A DNA stretch of 8,017 bases from Phycisphaeraceae bacterium (GTDB lineage Bacteria > Planctomycetota > Phycisphaerae > Phycisphaerales > Phycisphaeraceae): NCBI GenBank assembly GCA_007119405.1, contig SKPT01000157.1, forward strand, positions 1-8,017. Direction: 5' to 3'. This document shows, in pieces, positions 6,241 to 8,017 of the stretch. The stretch's first letter is position 1; each line of letters starts with the position of its first letter. The notes below the pieces were generated by a model. The model saw only the letters and a program-made list of their open reading frames with translations. It did no database searches and was not told the origin of the DNA. Both the position numbers and the translations under genes were made by a program.

Positions 6241-7659
6241 TCACTGCACCGTCTCCAACCCCGCGGCGCGCCACGCCGCCAGGCCGCCAAGCACGTTCAT
6301 CACCTGCTCGCGGCCGGCGCGCTTCAGCAGTGAGGCGGCCACCGACGCCCGCTGTCCGCTGCCGCACATCACGGCGATGGGGCGATCGGTGGGCAGCTCG
6401 TCGATCCGCTGCTCGATCTGGCCGGCGTGAATCGACATCGATCCGGGCACGTGGCCGCTGTGCCACTCGGCCTCGGTGCGCACGTCGACGACCACCGGCC
6501 GGTCGCCATTGTCCGACGCCGCCAGCCGCGCCGCCAGTTCCGGCGCCGAGACGGTCTGAACGTGCGCCACGGCGAACCCGGCCGTCTGCCACGCATCGAT
6601 GCCCCCCGCCAGATGGCCGCGGACGTCATCCAGTCCGACGCGCACGAGCTGGGTGACCGCCTGCTCGCGCTGCGCCGGCTGGTCGAGCACGAGCACGATC
6701 GGCCGCTCGTCCGACAACACCCACCCGGCCCACGTTGCGAGGTTGTCATCCAGGGCGATGTGCACCGCCCCGGGCACGTGCCCGCCGGCAAACGCCTCCT
6801 TGCTTCGCACGTCGAGCACCTGGGCGCCGGTCTCGATCTGCTCGCGCACCTGGGCCGGCTCCAGCGCCCGCCCGCCGGGCAGCACCGGCCCGAGCACCGG
6901 CGGGCCGTCGCGGTTAACCCGCTTCATCCGCGCAAAGTAGGGCGGCGCCGGCGGCATTCCCTGAAGCAGCGAAGCCGTCCACTGCTTCTCGCCCGCCCAT
7001 TGCAGCGCGGCGTTGAAACGGCGCTCGTAGCCCAGTGTCGAGCTCATCCGCCGGCTCATGGCCTTGCCGCACAGCGACCCGGCGCCGTGGCCGGGGTACA
7101 CCTCGACGTAGTCCGGCAGCGTGTCCAGCCGGTCGAACACGCTGGCGTAGAGCTGATGGGCCAGCTCGCGCTGCGCCTCGGGGCCGAGCAGGTCCGGGCG
7201 GCCGACGTCGGCGACGAACAGGAAATCGCCGGTGAGCACGAGCCAGGGCTCGTCGCTGGCGCGGCTGTCGTCGTAGACGGCCCAGCTCAGGTGCTCAGGC
7301 GTGTGCCCGGGCGTGTGCAGGGCCTTGAGCCGGACTTGGCCCAGGGCCACCTCGTCGCGGTGATGCACGACGCGGTCGGCGTAGGCCGGCGTCCACGCCG
7401 CACCGCCGGCGCCCGAGGCGTGGATGGTCACGCCGACGCCGTCAAACCTGGCCTTGAGCTCGCGCGAGCCGCTGACGTAGTCGGCGTGCACGTGCGTCTC
7501 GAGGATGTCGGTGATGCGCAGGCCCTGCTCATCGGCCGCGGTGATGTAGGGCTCGACGTCGCGCGTCGGGTCGACCACGGCCGCCCGCCCGGTCGACTCG
7601 TCGCCGACGATGTACGACGCGATGGCCAAACCGGGCACGAATCGTTGGTGCAGGTACAT
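6241..7659 (-). CDS. MBL-fold hydrolase fused to two rhodanese domains, persulfide dioxygenase/sulfurtransferase type
   Basis: A 472-residue cytoplasmic protein with three domains. Residues 1-250 are a metallo-beta-lactamase fold of the glyoxalase II/persulfide dioxygenase branch: HVHADY at 56-61, TPGHTPEH at 116-123, TGD at 143-145 and YPGHGAGS at 188-195. The second His of HxHxDH is Tyr61, seen in fusion relatives as HADY or HADF. Residues about 265-365 are a rhodanese domain with no active-site Cys; the loop reads VLDQPAQRE, with Asp326 near the Cys position. Residues about 370-470 are a second rhodanese with an intact CGSGQR loop, Cys432. The arrangement suggests oxidation or transfer of glutathione- or protein-bound persulfide sulfur, as in CstB-like fusions; the exact reaction is inferred. 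ATG 7659 starts directly at the first MBL strand and has only a weak Shine-Dalgarno. It follows the membrane rhodanese gene by 62 bp, probably in one operon. Confidence 0.92.
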   Translation of the reverse strand: MYLHQRFVPGLAIASYIVGDESTGRAAVVDPTRDVEPYITAADEQGLRITDILETHVHADYVSGSRELKARFDGVGVTIHASGAGGAAWTPAYADRVVHHRDEVALGQVRLKALHTPGHTPEHLSWAVYDDSRASDEPWLVLTGDFLFVADVGRPDLLGPEAQRELAHQLYASVFDRLDTLPDYVEVYPGHGAGSLCGKAMSRRMSSTLGYERRFNAALQWAGEKQWTASLLQGMPPAPPYFARMKRVNRDGPPVLGPVLPGGRALEPAQVREQIETGAQVLDVRSKEAFAGGHVPGAVHIALDDNLATWAGWVLSDERPIVLVLDQPAQREQAVTQLVRVGLDDVRGHLAGGIDAWQTAGFAVAHVQTVSAPELAARLAASDNGDRPVVVDVRTEAEWHSGHVPGSMSIHAGQIEQRIDELPTDRPIAVMCGSGQRASVAASLLKRAGREQVMNVLGGLAAWRAAGLETVQ

Positions 7660-7688
7660 GGCTGCTCAACCCCGCTGCCGTTGTGCGA

Positions 7689-7711
7689 TGGGCGAAGCGA
7701 GACCGTGCCCA
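7689..7711. repeat. Short REP-like hairpin between the two rhodanese genes
   Basis: TGGGC (7689-7693) pairs with GCCCA (7707-7711) around a 13-nt loop containing GAAGCGAGA. Read on the minus strand, the unit begins GGTGGG and ends CTTCGCCCA, recalling the right arm of the 1861-1950 repeat (GGTGGG...CTTCGCTCTACCCA). It may be a decayed relative or coincidence. Confidence 0.3.
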
Positions 7712-7721
7712 CCGCGGAATG

Positions 7722-8017
7722 TCACGCGGTGCCGCCGGCGGCCGGCGTGGGGCTTGCCTGGCACTGCCGCGGCCGCCGGTTCCACGGCATTTTCGCCAGC
7801 ACCATCGCCATGCCGCAGTAATCGGTCACGCCGGCGAAAACGAGCCCGGCGCCGACGAACGCCGCGAGCCCGTAGAACCCGGGATGCACCAGCCAGCCCA
7901 GCGCCGCGCCCAGCAGCACGAGCGAGCCGGCCCCGATGCGCACCTGCCGCTCCAGCGAGATCGCGCCCCGGCCGCGGACGGTCGCCAGCCCCGCCTCGCG
8001 CCACGCCTCGAGCCCGC
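7722..8017 (-). CDS. Rhodanese with YgaP-like (DUF2892) membrane anchor, C-terminal fragment
   Basis: This is the last 97 residues of a protein whose start lies beyond the right edge. The frame stays open to the edge and reads GLEAWREAGL, the typical end of a rhodanese domain, then a linker ending SLERQ. Two hydrophobic helices follow at about 28-43 and 47-64, then TDYCGM and a basic PWN tail. Linker and helices match the DUF2892/YgaP-type anchor that follows a rhodanese domain in inner-membrane sulfurtransferases. The GTG at 7943 is internal, not a start, because the upstream codons are clearly rhodanese. The catalytic Cys loop is outside the window. The gene runs 62 bp ahead of the MBL-rhodanese gene on the same strand, so a shared operon for sulfane-sulfur metabolism is likely. 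Confidence 0.85.
   Translation of the reverse strand, partial: GLEAWREAGLATVRGRGAISLERQVRIGAGSLVLLGAALGWLVHPGFYGLAAFVGAGLVFAGVTDYCGMAMVLAKMPWNRRPRQCQASPTPAAGGTA

Noticed and set aside
4931..6430. 499-codon open frame on the plus strand opposite the RibBA gene
   Set aside because: Low-complexity His/Arg/Gly/Ala-rich sequence mirroring RibBA codons, and it begins inside the terminator hairpin. It is a shadow.
6146..6592. Upstream extension of RibBA to 6592
   Set aside because: It would overlap the 3' end of the MBL-rhodanese gene and adds Arg/Ala-rich sequence with no family match. ATG 6145 starts at the conserved RibB helix.
6427..7821. 464-codon open frame on the plus strand opposite the MBL-rhodanese gene
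   Set aside because: No recognisable domain, and the opposite strand has clear MBL and rhodanese motifs. It is a shadow.
1..8017. tRNA, rRNA, CRISPR array, integrase or transposase gene
   Set aside because: I scanned by eye for cloverleaf ends, regularly spaced repeats and recombinase motifs and found none. The only repeats are the intergenic palindromes described.

Overview
The window is very GC-rich with strong codon bias. It carries a signal peptidase I with long insertions, a RibBA fusion, a metallo-beta-lactamase/double-rhodanese protein and intergenic REP-like palindromes. Together these suggest a planctomycete-type bacterium, perhaps of the Phycisphaerae. That placement is an inference from protein style, because no rRNA or other taxonomic marker is present.

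Layout, left to right. (1) Positions 1-1727, + strand: the 3' part of a signal peptidase I gene (lepB), with its N-terminus beyond the left edge. The catalytic Ser lies just before the first in-window ATG, so that ATG is not the start. The protein has a CxxC...CxxC insert and a large beta-sandwich-like insert between its catalytic boxes. (2) Positions 1728-1988: a convergent intergenic region holding three palindromic elements. One of them is a 31-bp inverted repeat of a dispersed REP/MITE style. (3) Positions 1989-2738, - strand: a PHP-domain metallo-phosphoesterase-like protein. (4) Positions 2739-3299: a 561-bp divergent intergenic region with three DnaA-box-like 9-mers, a GC hairpin and a possible promoter. 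(5) Positions 3300-4880, + strand: a secreted protein of unknown function. (6) Positions 4922-4962: a strong intrinsic terminator between convergent genes. (7) Positions 4976-6145, - strand: a RibBA-type protein. Its GTP cyclohydrolase II half has lost all three zinc cysteines and the catalytic Asp/Arg, and its RibB half has Gln in place of a metal-binding His. (8) Positions 6241-7659, - strand: an MBL-fold plus two rhodanese domains. (9) Positions 7722-8017, - strand: the C-terminal end of a rhodanese protein with a YgaP-like (DUF2892) membrane anchor, running off the right edge.

The last two genes form a probable sulfane-sulfur (persulfide) handling operon read leftward. RibBA follows 95 bp downstream on the same strand and may be cotranscribed or separate. 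The other genes look like unrelated single transcription units. The observation most worth following is the apparently dead cyclohydrolase half of RibBA. The domain-loaded signal peptidase and the DnaA-box-like cluster come next. No complete new defence or mobile system is visible.
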